A stretch of DNA of 64,000 nucleotides from Alsobacter sp046349155 (lineage in GTDB: Bacteria; Pseudomonadota; Alphaproteobacteria; Rhizobiales; Beijerinckiaceae), in contig JAXMCW010000003.1 in the NCBI GenBank assembly GCA_046349155.1, forward strand, positions 248,001 through 312,000, in the 5' to 3' direction. Position 1 is the stretch's first letter; each line of letters starts with the position of its first letter. The position numbers were made by a program, and so were the translations under genes. Under the pieces are notes generated by a model that was not told where the DNA came from, did no database searches, and saw only the letters and a program-made list of their open reading frames with translations. Positions 63,460-64,000 of the stretch are shown one piece after another.

Positions 63460-64000
63460 ATGTCTTCCGTGTCCCTCCTCCGGATTTCGATCAAGAACCA
63501 GGTCATTGTCGCGCTCATGGTCATGCTGGCCGTGGGGCTGGGCTTCGCCTCGATGACCCTGATGGACGCGCGGGAGCAGCAGGCCACGCTGAAGCGGTTG
63601 CGCAACGAGCCGTTCTGGAACCTGCAATGGAGCCGGCGGCTCGCCACCGAGATCGGCAAGCTGCAGGTTCTCGTCCTGCATCACGTGCTCGCGGCGGACG
63701 ACATCGCCATGCAGAACCTCGAGGCCAAGGTCAGCTTCGTGGTGGACAGCGTGGACGCCCTGTGGAAGGAGCACGACAGCCGGCCGGCCCCGGGGCCCCT
63801 GCTCGTCGCCGAGATCGAGGAGACGCGCCGGCTCTGGGGCGAGATCCGCACCCGGACCCGCGCCGCCATCCCGCTGTCCTCGACCGGACAGAAGGCCCTC
63901 GCCCAGCGTATCGCCCAGACGGAGCTCGCCGGCCTCGGACGCGACATCCTCGCCCATCTGGACCGCGTCGTGACGCTGGGGGACCACGAGGCCGTCGAGG
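63460..64000 (+). CDS. Membrane sensor protein, N-terminal part
   Basis: The frame is open to the window edge (180 residues visible). ATG 63460 is the first in frame after a stop at 63454. One membrane helix lies at about residues 15-33 (VIVALMVMLAVGLGFASM), followed by a predicted periplasmic helical region, as in the four-helix-bundle sensor of chemoreceptors and histidine kinases. No signalling domain is in view, so MCP, kinase or GGDEF protein cannot be told apart. It is divergent from ubiE. Confidence 0.7.
   Translation, partial: MSSVSLLRISIKNQVIVALMVMLAVGLGFASMTLMDAREQQATLKRLRNEPFWNLQWSRRLATEIGKLQVLVLHHVLAADDIAMQNLEAKVSFVVDSVDALWKEHDSRPAPGPLLVAEIEETRRLWGEIRTRTRAAIPLSSTGQKALAQRIAQTELAGLGRDILAHLDRVVTLGDHEAVE

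Overview
The window is a GC-rich (roughly two-thirds G+C by eye) bacterial chromosome segment, packed with genes on both strands. The gene content points to an alphaproteobacterium of the Hyphomicrobiales (Rhizobiales) type: an hsp20-DUF1150 pair, a ubiE-ubiB-coaBC-dut run, a RutR-controlled pyrimidine degradation operon, many ABC transporters, and a REP-like element of a kind common in that order. The species cannot be named from the sequence. No rRNA, tRNA, CRISPR array, prophage or insertion sequence was seen.

Layout. 1-1030: C-terminal part of a chemoreceptor. 1161-4605: two FAD-linked oxidases around a small flavodoxin-fold reductase. 4684-6513: two divergent Crp/Fnr regulators sharing a 414-bp control region that holds a perfect CRP-type palindrome and a degenerate FNR-type box. 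6539-10261: a small membrane protein, an MFS transporter and the ABC-F protein Uup. 10361-21080: an amino-sugar locus, with GntR regulator, BadF-type kinase, SIS-domain deaminase/isomerase, NagA and a Gfo/Idh oxidoreductase on the minus strand, and divergent MurQ plus a complete CUT1-type sugar ABC transporter on the plus strand. Together these could import GlcNAc or MurNAc, phosphorylate it, cleave the lactyl ether, deacetylate and deaminate. 21328-23135: an adenylate cyclase/TolB-like/TPR gene broken by a one-base frameshift. 23243-25875: an orphan TAXI-type binding protein and argG. 26129-30976: an isomerase-MoeB-AlaX-MFS run and a YegD-like Hsp70.

31074-42093: polA, then rutR with a textbook RutR operator, divergent from an amidohydrolase, dihydropyrimidinase and a four-gene NMT1-type ABC transporter. 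This reads as uptake and reductive degradation of pyrimidines under uracil-type control; the first enzyme (dihydropyrimidine dehydrogenase) is not in the window. 42311-49254: a half-size DUF606 transporter, a CAP-domain secreted protein, a REP-like element and a dipeptide-type ABC operon. 49464-56522: a TPR protein, a polyprenyl-phosphate sugar-1-P transferase coupled to a nucleotide-sugar epimerase (surface glycan start), a TetR/GNAT divergent pair, a heat-shock unit (RpoH promoter, hsp20, DUF1150), an alpha/beta hydrolase and a family-4 glycosyltransferase. 56653-63241: infC with an ATT start and a strong terminator, then a minus-strand run ubiE-ubiB-coaBC-dut-Rrf2 regulator-cysK in which the Rrf2 protein probably controls cysK. 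63460-64000: the start of a membrane sensor cut by the window edge.

No wholly novel system is demonstrable. The most informative new material is regulatory: several operator/regulator pairs readable from sequence, a start codon buried in a hairpin, a heptanucleotide repeat with matching inverted arm, and a MurNAc/GlcNAc locus pairing MurQ with a BadF kinase.
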